A stretch of 64,000 nt of DNA, from positions 808,384 to 872,383 of the forward strand of contig NW_008705574.1 in NCBI RefSeq assembly GCF_000186865.1. The letters run 5' to 3'. A program made the translations under genes and the position numbers. Shown piece after piece: positions 57,051 through 64,000 of this stretch. The notes beneath the pieces are model-generated. The model searched no databases, was not told where the DNA came from, and was given only the letters and a program-made list of their open reading frames with translations. The stretch comes from Aureococcus anophagefferens (taxonomy: Eukaryota; Sar; Pelagophyceae; Pelagomonadales; Pelagomonadaceae). Each line of letters begins with the position of its first letter. Positions within the stretch are counted from its first letter, which is position 1.

Positions 57051-59039
57051 CTACATGTCCGAGGCGATCTCCTCGGGCAGCGGCCAGACGAAGATGCCGC
57101 CCTCGTGGCCCACGGAGACGACGGTCCGCTGGTCCGGCGAGATCGTCGCCGCGGACACGGTGCCGCTGTGGGCGACGCCCTTGGCGAGGAAGATGCCGCC
57201 GTCGTAGTCCCAGAGCTTGACGCTCTTGTCCGCGGACCCGGACACGAAGTACTTGCCGTTGTCGGAGATGGCCAGCGCCGTCATCTCGCCGTCGCCGCCC
57301 TTGACGACGCGGATGGCGTCGCCGCTGGACGCCTCCCAGTAGGAGATCTTCATGTTCGAGCCGCAGGTCAAAATCTGCGAGCTGTCCGGGTGGTAGAGCA
57401 CGGAGTTGAACAGCGTCGGCTCGAAGAGCGCCGTGAGGCGCACGTAGCGCTCGAGGCACCAGACGAGGCACGCGCCGTCCTTGGACGACGAGATGCACTG
57501 GTCGCGCTCCGTCGTGATGCGGATGCACGTCACGGCGGACCGGTGCTCCTTCATGGAGTTGAGCAGCGCCTGGTGCGAGTGCGTGATCTTCCAGACGCGG
57601 ACGCGGCCGTCGACGCCGCCCGTGAGCAGCCGCCAGGGCGCGCCGGACCGCGTCTGCACGCAGCCGCCCTCCTTGCACAGCGCCAGCGCCGTCACGGCTT
57701 CCGCGTGGGCGTCGGGGATGGCGAACTTGAGCTTGCCCGACTCGGGGCCGAACGCGCGGACCTTGCCGTCGGACCACCCCGTGACGACGACGTCGCCCAC
57801 GGCCGTCACGCCGACGCACTTGCACTCCAGGTTCGGCACCTGGATGCGCAGCAGCTCGGCCCGCTTCGCCGCGTCCCAGACCCGGATGTCGGCCACGGAG
57901 CAGGTGATGAAGACCTGGGACGAGTACTCCGGGAAGCAGACGTCGAAGACGGCGCCCGTGTGCGCGGTGCCCTTCAAAAAGGGCTCGCGCCCGAGGTCCT
58001 GGATCTCGTAGCGGTTCGCCAGGTCCGTGCCGATCGCTAAAGCCCGCGGGTTGTCCGGCAGCGCCGACAAGGAGGTCACGCCTCCGGACACCTGGGCCGT
58101 CCAGCGCTTGAAGTTGCGCATGTCCGCCGTCATGAACGCGACGGTGCCGTCGCCCGCGCCCGCGGCGACGACGTCGAGCCCGTCCGCGGACGCGCCGGGC
58201 ATCACGCAGATGGACTTGACGCCCTTGCCGAAGCGGTCCTTGGACGTGTTCACGAGCCGGGGCACCATGCGGTCCGGGTCGTTGTAGGCCAAAATCGGAT
58301 CGCGGTTCACGTCGATCTGCAACACCTCGCCCGTCTGCGTGCCGCACATGGCGTAGTCGTCGTCGGCGGACACGTCGACGCACTGGACGACGCGCTTCAT
58401 CTTGCCCATCTTCGCGTCCATGGGGTGGATCTTCGGGCCCGACGGGTCCACGTGCCAGACGCGGACGTGGTACTTGCCGGCGGTAACCAAACGGTGCGGG
58501 TTCCGCTTGAGCCAGCTGACGCACAGCACCGTGTCCGGCGCCGCGGGCACGCCGCAGATCGCGTTGCCCGTCCGCGTGTCCCAGATGACGAGCGAGTTGT
58601 CGTCGCGGCCGCCGATGGTCGCGAGCGACCGGTCGTCGCACGAGAACGACAGCGCCTGCACGCCCGCCAAATGCTGCCGGAGCACGTGCACGGGCCCCAG
58701 GGACCCGTGGCCCGCGCCGCCCTGCAGCACGCGCTCGCAGGCCTCCTCCAAATCCCAGAGCATGACCGGCGCCTCGACGCCGAGCTGGTTCGTCTGGCCC
58801 GACGCGAGCATGCGGCAGTCGTGGCTCACGGCGACGCAGGACACACTGCGGCTGTGGCCCTGGAGGAAGGCGACGCCCTCCTTGCGCGTCGCGTGCTTCA
58901 CGACGACCATGGCCCCGAGCGGGAACGTGATGAAGGGCTCCCCGCGGTAGCTCACGGCGTGCAACCCGCCGAGGACGCCGCCGCTGAAGCCGAGGCAGCT
59001 CGACGGGTGGAGGGCCGCGATGTCCTCGTTGGGCGGCAT
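57051..59039 (-). CDS. CFAP52: CFAP52/WDR16 cilia- and flagella-associated WD40 protein
   Basis: 662 residues, intronless, ATG at 59039. Two tandem WD40 propellers: LGFSGGVLGGLHAVSYRGEP opens the first, with QGHSRSVSCVAVSHDCRMLA and VQALSFSCDDRSLATIGGRD. The second contains TAHTGAVFDVCFPEYSSQVF, AHAEAVTALALCKEG, LLTGGVDGRVRVWKI and YFVSGSADKSVKLWDYDG. The length and the N-terminal GGLHAV region match CFAP52, a microtubule inner protein of motile axonemes. This implies that the organism has, or recently had, a flagellated stage. Confidence 0.9.
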   Translation of the reverse strand: MPPNEDIAALHPSSCLGFSGGVLGGLHAVSYRGEPFITFPLGAMVVVKHATRKEGVAFLQGHSRSVSCVAVSHDCRMLASGQTNQLGVEAPVMLWDLEEACERVLQGGAGHGSLGPVHVLRQHLAGVQALSFSCDDRSLATIGGRDDNSLVIWDTRTGNAICGVPAAPDTVLCVSWLKRNPHRLVTAGKYHVRVWHVDPSGPKIHPMDAKMGKMKRVVQCVDVSADDDYAMCGTQTGEVLQIDVNRDPILAYNDPDRMVPRLVNTSKDRFGKGVKSICVMPGASADGLDVVAAGAGDGTVAFMTADMRNFKRWTAQVSGGVTSLSALPDNPRALAIGTDLANRYEIQDLGREPFLKGTAHTGAVFDVCFPEYSSQVFITCSVADIRVWDAAKRAELLRIQVPNLECKCVGVTAVGDVVVTGWSDGKVRAFGPESGKLKFAIPDAHAEAVTALALCKEGGCVQTRSGAPWRLLTGGVDGRVRVWKITHSHQALLNSMKEHRSAVTCIRITTERDQCISSSKDGACLVWCLERYVRLTALFEPTLFNSVLYHPDSSQILTCGSNMKISYWEASSGDAIRVVKGGDGEMTALAISDNGKYFVSGSADKSVKLWDYDGGIFLAKGVAHSGTVSAATISPDQRTVVSVGHEGGIFVWPLPEEIASDM

Positions 59040-59279
59040 GTTCGCGACTCACGCGGCGGCGCGGCCGAGGCGGGTCGAGAGGCAGGCTGGCGGCGTCCGG
59101 CGCGTCGCCGCGGGCTGCGCAAACCGCCGGCCACCCGCGTTGTTGCTCGCAGTTTTGCGGTGCGATGATACAATCGCGCGGGGTGACGTCGACCTTAACG
59201 CTTTGAGGGCCTCGATGGTGCCGCTTGATTGCACTTCTGGATCGAAGCAGGCCGTGCCGTCGTCTGAGCGGCCGAAGCC

Positions 59280-61517
59280 ATGGCCGTGGACGTCGCCGTG
59301 TTCATGGAGGAGCACGGCTTCACGCCCGAGGAGGCCGCCGTCGTCACGGAGGAGACGGACCACCTCGAGGAGCTGATCCTCGCCGACGACGGCGACCTCG
59401 AAGATATCGCGGAATCCTTCCTCCTCCTGCCGCGGCTGCGCTTCCTCCGCGTCGTCCGCGAGGCCCGCGCGGCCGCCGCCGCGGACGCCGCCGCCGCGGA
59501 GGTCGATGCGCGGCGCGCGGCGGCCGCCGACGCCCGGCCCCACGACACGCGCCGGCGCGGCCGGCCCGCGGCGCCCGCGCCGTTCGACGACGTGGTCGCG
59601 CAGGCGAAGCTCGACGCGATCTCGGTCAAGCTGCCCTGCGGCCAGGTCGCGCGCAACGAGTTCGTCGACAAGGACGGCGTCCCGCGGCGCCAGTTCGCGG
59701 TGACCGACGGCGTCATCCGCTGCTACGTCTGCGAGGTGCGCGTCGCCGACGGCCGGGGTCAGCGAGCGGTCACGACGAAGGACGCGCGTGTGGGCAATTA
59801 CCTGAACTGGGCCAAGTGTCATTCCGGCCAGTTTAACACCAATTCCAACCGAAATCTGCATTACGACGAGCTCAGCCGTCTCGTCGCGGGCGCCGCGCCC
59901 GCGCCCGCGGCCGCCGCCGCGCCCGCTCCGGCGCCCGCCGCGGCGCCCGCTCCGGCGCCCGCCGCGCCGCCCGCCCCGGCGCCCGCGGCCCTGCCCGGGG
60001 TCATCGAGCTCGAGGCCAACAGCGTCAAGGAGTGGTACGGCTGCGACGCGTGCGGCGCGTGGCGCCTGCTGAGCAGCCCCCCGGCGGAGGACTACTGGAC
60101 CTGCGGCATGAGCCCCGAGCTGCCGCTCGGCTGCGCGACGCCCCGGCCCGACCCGAAGGACCTCTTCAACTCCTGGAGCTGCGACCGCTGCGGCAACCGC
60201 TTCGCGACGGCCTGGGACGACGACGACTACGGCAAGAACGGCGTCCCCGTCCTCTGCGACGACTGCGACGCGGGCCCGAAGAAGCGCAAGGCGCCGGCGG
60301 CCGCGTCGCCGGCCAAGTCGCCGGCCAAGTCGCCGGCGAAGCGCGCGCGCGCGGACGCGGCGAGCGAAACGGACGCGGTCGCCGCCGCGGAGCGCGCCGT
60401 CGCGGAGCTCGACCTCCGCGTGCCGCTCTCGGGCGCGCGCGAGGTCGGCAACGCCTTCGTCGACGCCGCCGGCGCGCCGCGGCGCCAGTTCGTCGCCATG
60501 GGCGCGGACGTGACCTGCGCGCTCTGCCCCGACTTTGGGCGGAACGGGAAGCAGGTCGAGCGGTCCTGGCGCGGCAGCGACGCCGGCCTGCGGTCCAAGA
60601 TCGTGACCCACGCGGGCAAGAAGTGCCACGTCGCCGAGGTCGAGCGGCTCGTCGGCGGCCGCGGCGACGGCAGCCCGCCCCTGCGGAGCGCCTACTACGA
60701 CGGCGCGAAGCCCGCCGGCGCGCCGCCGCCCGCGCGGGCGCCGTCGTCGCCTCGGGCGCCGTCGCCGCGGGGGGCGCCGGCGCCGGCGCTCGCGCTCACC
60801 GATGCCTCGGTGCAGGCGAAGCTCGACGATATCCCGCCGCGCGAAATCTGCGGCGCGACCGTGCGCAACGAGTTCGTCGACAAGGACGGCGTCCCGCGGC
60901 GCCAGTTCACGGTGACCGACGGCGTCATCCGCTGCTACGTCTGCGAGGTGCGCGTCGCCAACGGCCGGCAAAAACCTGGAGAGCATAGATTGACGACGAC
61001 AAAGTCGGCGGCCGACTTCGCCGCCAAGGGCTCTGTCGTCGAAGCGTTCCAGGGCGTCCGCGACTGGGCAAAGAAACACGGCGGCTACTACGCAGGTAAG
61101 GGGGGTGCGCACGTCGACGAGCTCAAGCGGCTCATGGGGCGCGCGGCTCCGGCGGCGCCGGCTCCGGCGGCGCCGGCTCCTCCGGCGCCGGCGCCGGCGG
61201 CGCGGCCCATGGCCCACGACCTCTTCGAGACGGCCACGGAGCCGGAGTGCGACGCCGCGTCGGCCGGCGCCGAGGCTCCGCCGCCGGCGCCCGCGGAGCG
61301 CGACCGCGCCGCCGCCGCCGCGCCGCCTCGGGGCCCGCCGCTGCGCGCCCAGGTGGTCCGCGGCGACGTCAAGCCGAAAGAATTCCGCGGGATCGTCGCG
61401 GCCCGCCTCGGCGCGGCGCCCGGCGCGCTCAAGCCCTTCAAGGGGGCGCTCGTCGCCGTCCTCGAGTCCCACTTCAAGGAGTCCGCCGCGGAGGGCCCCC
61501 TGACGCTCTCGCTGTAA
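59280..61517 (+). CDS. CW-zinc-finger protein with repeated Cys domains
   Basis: 745 residues, ATG at 59280. Order: SAM-like helical start (FMEEHGFTPEEAAVVTEETD); Cys-domain copy 1 (about 110-200: CGQVARNEFVDKDGVPRRQF, IRCYVCEV); Ala/Pro linker; CW-type zinc finger (about 250-285: WYGCDACGAWRLL, YWTCGM, GCATP); a CDRCGNRF/LCDDCD cluster; nuclear-type Lys stretch (KKRKAPAAASPAKSPAKSPA); diverged copy 2 (about 385-460: FVDAAGAPRRQFVAMGADVT, CALC); copy 3 (about 505-610), nearly identical to copy 1; C-terminal SAP-like helix (KPKEFRGIVAARLGAAPGAL). CW fingers read histone H3K4 methylation, so a chromatin role is likely. The repeated domain is not one I recognise. Confidence 0.75.
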   Translation: MAVDVAVFMEEHGFTPEEAAVVTEETDHLEELILADDGDLEDIAESFLLLPRLRFLRVVREARAAAAADAAAAEVDARRAAAADARPHDTRRRGRPAAPAPFDDVVAQAKLDAISVKLPCGQVARNEFVDKDGVPRRQFAVTDGVIRCYVCEVRVADGRGQRAVTTKDARVGNYLNWAKCHSGQFNTNSNRNLHYDELSRLVAGAAPAPAAAAAPAPAPAAAPAPAPAAPPAPAPAALPGVIELEANSVKEWYGCDACGAWRLLSSPPAEDYWTCGMSPELPLGCATPRPDPKDLFNSWSCDRCGNRFATAWDDDDYGKNGVPVLCDDCDAGPKKRKAPAAASPAKSPAKSPAKRARADAASETDAVAAAERAVAELDLRVPLSGAREVGNAFVDAAGAPRRQFVAMGADVTCALCPDFGRNGKQVERSWRGSDAGLRSKIVTHAGKKCHVAEVERLVGGRGDGSPPLRSAYYDGAKPAGAPPPARAPSSPRAPSPRGAPAPALALTDASVQAKLDDIPPREICGATVRNEFVDKDGVPRRQFTVTDGVIRCYVCEVRVANGRQKPGEHRLTTTKSAADFAAKGSVVEAFQGVRDWAKKHGGYYAGKGGAHVDELKRLMGRAAPAAPAPAAPAPPAPAPAARPMAHDLFETATEPECDAASAGAEAPPPAPAERDRAAAAAPPRGPPLRAQVVRGDVKPKEFRGIVAARLGAAPGALKPFKGALVAVLESHFKESAAEGPLTLSL
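59640..60966 (+). repeat. Near-identical duplicated coding segments within one gene
   Basis: A segment of about 110 bp at about 59652-59755 recurs at about 60861-60966 (for example AACGAGTTCGTCGACAAGGA and GGCGTCATCCGCTGCTACGT) with only a few differences, about 1.2 kb apart. A third, diverged copy lies at about 60430-60560. Confidence 0.85.
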
Positions 61518-61640
61518 AGAGTGTGTGTTGTGGTCGAGATTTTAGCGGGTCGATAGTCTGCGATCGCTGTTGCACAGAAACTCCTGCGGCAAATCTGCCG
61601 ATCTTGGTCTGGCTTCACACTCCGACGCCCCGCATACACC

Positions 61641-63186
61641 ATGGTCGCGCCCACGCTCATCTCCGTCGACGTCTCGAAGCCCGCTTGGGAGCAGGATCCC
61701 GAAAAGCCGCTCCACAACCGCTGGCACCCGGATATTCCGGCCGTCGCCTCGGTGAAAGAAGGCGAGGTCTTCAAGGTCGAATGCATCGACTGGACGGGGG
61801 GCCAGATCAAGAACGACGACAGCGCGGACGACGTGAAGGGCGTCGATCTCAGTCAAGTCGCTCCCCGAGTCCCCGACGCGTGACAGGGTCTCGACGCGTC
61901 CGCGACCTCTCGACGCGCTCCCCCGTCCGCGACCTCTCGACGCGCGACCGCTCGCCCTCGACGCGGTCTATACGCGTCCCCCACGCCTCGACGCGTCCGC
62001 CGGTCTCGACGCGCGTATCCGCCCGCAGGTCCACTACCTCTCGGGCCCCATCGCCGTCGAGACGGCAGAGCCCGGCGATCTGCTCAAGGTCGAGATCCTC
62101 GACCTCGGCGCGCTCGAGACCTGGGGCTTCACGGGCACGTTCCACAAGGACAACGGCGGCGGCTTCCTCACGGACCACTACCCCGAGGCGACGAAGGCGT
62201 GCTGGGACTTCGAGGGCGTCTACTGCAAGTCGCGCCACATCCCCGGCGTCAAGTTCGCGGGGCTCATCCACCCGGGGCTCATCGGCACGGCGCCGTCGAA
62301 GGAGCTCCTCGACATGTGGAACGCGCGCGAGAAGCAGCTCCAGGACGAGCTCGGCACGGGCAAGCAGAAGACGCTGTGCTCGTGCCTCGCGACGCGGCCC
62401 CTCGCGTGCCTGCCCGAGCCCGCGGGCGCGCTCCTCGGCAAGCTCGGCCACTTCAAGCACGGCGCGAAGCACGCGTCCTGGGCCGCCGTCGCCGCCGAGG
62501 CCGCGCGGACCGTGCCCGGCCGCGAGAACGGCGGCAACTGCGACATCAAGAACCTGAGCCGCGGCTGCGCGGTCTACTTCCCCGTCTTCGTGCCCGGCGC
62601 GAACCTGTCCATGGGCGACATGCACTTCTCCCAGGGCGACGGCGAGGTGAGCTTCTGCGGCGCCATCGAGATGTCGGGGTGGCTTGAGCTCAAGTGCACG
62701 GTCATCAAGGGCGGCATGAAGCTGCTGCCGGCCGTCGGCCCGAGCCCGCTGAGCGTGAACCCGCTCTTCGAGATCGGCCCCCTCGAGCCGCGCTACTCCG
62801 AGTACCTCGTCTTCGAGGGCATCTGCGTCGACGAGCGCGGCGAGCAGCACTTCCTCGACGCGACGCTCGCGTACAAGCGCGCGGTGCTCAACTGCATCAA
62901 GTACCTCGCCCAGTTCGGCTACACGGAGGAGCAGATCTACCTGCTCCTGAGCTGCTGCCCCTGCGAGGGGCGGCTCTCGGGCATCGTCGACGTGCCCAAC
63001 GCCGTCGCGACGCTCGCCGTTCCCCTCGCGATCTTCGACCGCGACGTCCGGCCCTCGGGCACGGCGCTCGAGATGCTCGCCGCGGGCGTCCGCGTCGAGA
63101 CGACGCAGGCCAAGGAGTCCGACGTCACCGCGGCGGCGATCCCCTACGACGCCAAGCTCGACCGCTGCGTGCCCTGCGCGCCCTAG
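61641..63186 (+). CDS. Formamidase/acetamidase (FmdA/AmdA family)
   Basis: Exons 61641-61856 and 62029-63186 encode 457 residues. The join SQ|VHYLSGPIAVETAEPGDLLK rebuilds a strongly conserved formamidase block. FHKDNGGGFLTDHYPEATKA, RHIPGVKFAGLIHPGLIGTA, GRENGGNCDIKNLSRG and VPGANLSMGDMHFSQGDGEV are all typical. The enzyme hydrolyses formamide (or short amides) to ammonia and the acid, a nitrogen-scavenging function. The 172-nt intron is filled with imperfect CTCGACGCG repeats and is not an introner. Confidence 0.93.
61890..62010 (+). repeat. Intronic minisatellite-like CTCGACGCG repeats
   Basis: About seven imperfect copies of TCTCGACGCG with CGTCCGCGACC spacers occupy most of the intron at 61857-62028. 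They preserve almost no stop codons on the minus strand, which explains the long spurious antisense frame. Confidence 0.75.
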
Positions 63187-63197
63187 AGCCCGAGAGT

Positions 63198-63287
63198 CGC
63201 GGCGGCCGCGCTCGAGAAGCCCCGTCCCCCGCTCGACACCCACGGCGGCCGCGCTCGAGAAGTCCCGCCCCCCGCTCGACACCCACC
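63198..63287. repeat. 45-bp tandem duplication
   Basis: Two copies of a unit beginning CGGCGGCCGCGCTCGAGAAG and ending CCCGCTCGACACCCA lie in the spacer downstream of the formamidase. Confidence 0.85.
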
Positions 63288-63440
63288 CAAGCACCCTACC
63301 CGCGGGGGGCGTGCACATACCCCGCATGTCGATAGAATCCAATGGTAAAGCCTGATCATATCACAGGGGCATTATTCACGGGAGCGACGCTCCGCCGCGG
63401 CGCCTGAAGGCCGCGACGCGGTCGCGGGGGGGGAGACCGC

Positions 63441-63924
63441 CTAGACGGCGACGGGCTCCTCGACCGCCTCGGCGGTGACGGGCTCGGGCGCCTTGTCGCG
63501 CGAGCCGAGGGCGGCCTTGATCTTGAGCACGTAGGACAGCGCCGTCGCGTAGGCCGACTCGTACGTCTCGCCCGCGTAGGCCTTGGACGACTCGTAGGTC
63601 TCCACCGTGTACACCTTCGCGCCCGCGTACTTCTCCTTGACCTTCTTGTCCGTGGCCTCGTACGTGTCGCCGACGTACTTGACCGCGGGCTCGACCTGCG
63701 AGCGGGATTCGTTTTCGGACGTCCGATCGACGCGAACCGACGCCGGCGCGCGCGTACGGCTCGACGACGGTCTCGTTGACGAGCGTCTTCGTCTTCTCGT
63801 ACTTCTCCGTCGTGTAGCTCTTGGTGGACTCCGCGTACTCCGTGAGCGACATCTTGAGGGTCTCGAGGCGGGTCGGGGCCTCGGTCTTGGTCTCCTCCGG
63901 CTGCGTCTCCTCAAATTCGGCCAT
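63441..63924 (-). CDS. Small amphipathic-repeat protein (perilipin- or LEA-like character)
   Basis: Exons 63924-63766 and 63695-63441 encode 137 residues. It starts MAEFEETQPEETKTEAPTRL. The body is built from short helical repeats rich in Tyr, Lys, Glu and Thr (AESTKSYTTEKYEKTKTLV, YVGDTYEATDKKVKEKYAGA, YESSKAYAGETYESA). The tail is Glu/Val-rich. Such 11-residue-like amphipathic repeats occur in lipid-droplet coat and LEA proteins, but homology is not shown. The 70-nt intron is flanked by an 8-bp duplication. Confidence 0.7.
63696..63765 (-). mobile_element. Introner-like intron, singleton (family D), 70 nt
   Basis: The gene-strand intron starts with GTCGAGCC and the next exon, after CCCGCTCGCAG, starts with GTCGAGCC again (perfect 8 bp). 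The interior (for example CGGACGTCCGAAAACGAATC) does not match families A-C. GT donor, phase 0. Confidence 0.65.
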
Positions 63925-64000
63925 TGTCGGTTCGGGCGGGGGCGGCGAGGGCTTGGGTGGCGGAGGCGAGCGGCTTCCGGCGCGTTTAGACGCGCGTTTT

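Overview
The window looks like nuclear DNA of a GC-rich, gene-dense microalga, most probably a stramenopile of the pelagophyte type (Aureococcus-like). This is inferred from four things. Third positions are extremely GC-rich. Spacers between divergent genes are very short (about 80-250 bp). Several genes carry secretory or bipartite plastid leaders. Above all, many introns are copies of short repeats of the introner-element kind described from Aureococcus. A 50-N assembly gap lies at 10768-10817. About 40 protein genes are supported. No rRNA, CRISPR array or autonomous transposon was seen.

Layout. 1-300: tRNA-Gln-like 3' half. 0.4-3.6 kb: ADCK2-like kinase and a convergent glycosyltransferase-like gene with three repeat-derived introns. 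3.8-8.4 kb: a YWTD-type propeller protein with a Pro/Thr stalk, and an acidic-repeat protein. 8.5-14.5 kb: a Lys/Cys-rich extracellular-type protein next to an AT-rich patch, a ClpP-like gene cut by the gap, an anoctamin and a small membrane protein. 14.7-20.4 kb: RINGv/TPR protein, sirtuin with a one-base frameshift, coiled-coil protein, alpha/beta hydrolase, small coiled-coil protein. 20.5-27.8 kb: nucleoside hydrolase, DYRK1-type kinase, PQBP1-like splicing factor, mitochondrial bL19, a hydrophobic protein. 28-36 kb: RBR-type ligase with membrane segments and a frameshift, an ankyrin-like protein, a duplicated ZIP transporter, a SufE-BolA fusion and a DUF2854 plastid protein. 36-46 kb: coiled-coil protein, Gly/Tyr-rich nuclear-type protein, HAD-IIA phosphatase, ribulose-phosphate 3-epimerase, ARPC1, JmjC protein, prefoldin 5. 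46-64 kb: a 1980-residue coiled-coil protein, CHMP6/VPS20, plastid FBPase, small plastid-type protein, metallophosphatase, CFAP52, a CW-zinc-finger protein with repeated Cys domains, formamidase and a small amphipathic-repeat protein.

The standout system is the introner elements. I count 17 well-supported copies plus one candidate, in three repeat families (A about 190-215 bp, B about 195-203 bp, C about 55-90 bp) and one singleton. In most copies the intron equals the element plus one copy of a target-site duplication of about 8 bp. The element supplies the terminal AG. The duplicated host sequence supplies the donor, GT or, in about ten copies, GC. Families A and B share an internal core. 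They work in both orientations, because each terminal inverted repeat carries CAG or its complement. All copies I found lie inside genes, and removing them restores frame and conserved motifs (for example PLHYD in the JmjC gene, FPLHD in the anoctamin and DADVVWL in the glycosyltransferase). The mechanism is known in outline from published work on Aureococcus and Micromonas. The local details (three families, a shared A/B core, the frequent GC donors, a deleted 86-nt copy) deserve follow-up.

Other points of interest: two convergent gene pairs whose stop codons overlap in CTAA, a palindromic 3'-UTR-like element found twice, an epimerase with both metal-binding His apparently replaced by Gln, a sirtuin without its zinc cysteines, and cilium-type genes. 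Exon joins were inferred by hand from reading frame, duplications and conserved motifs; no alignment was run.
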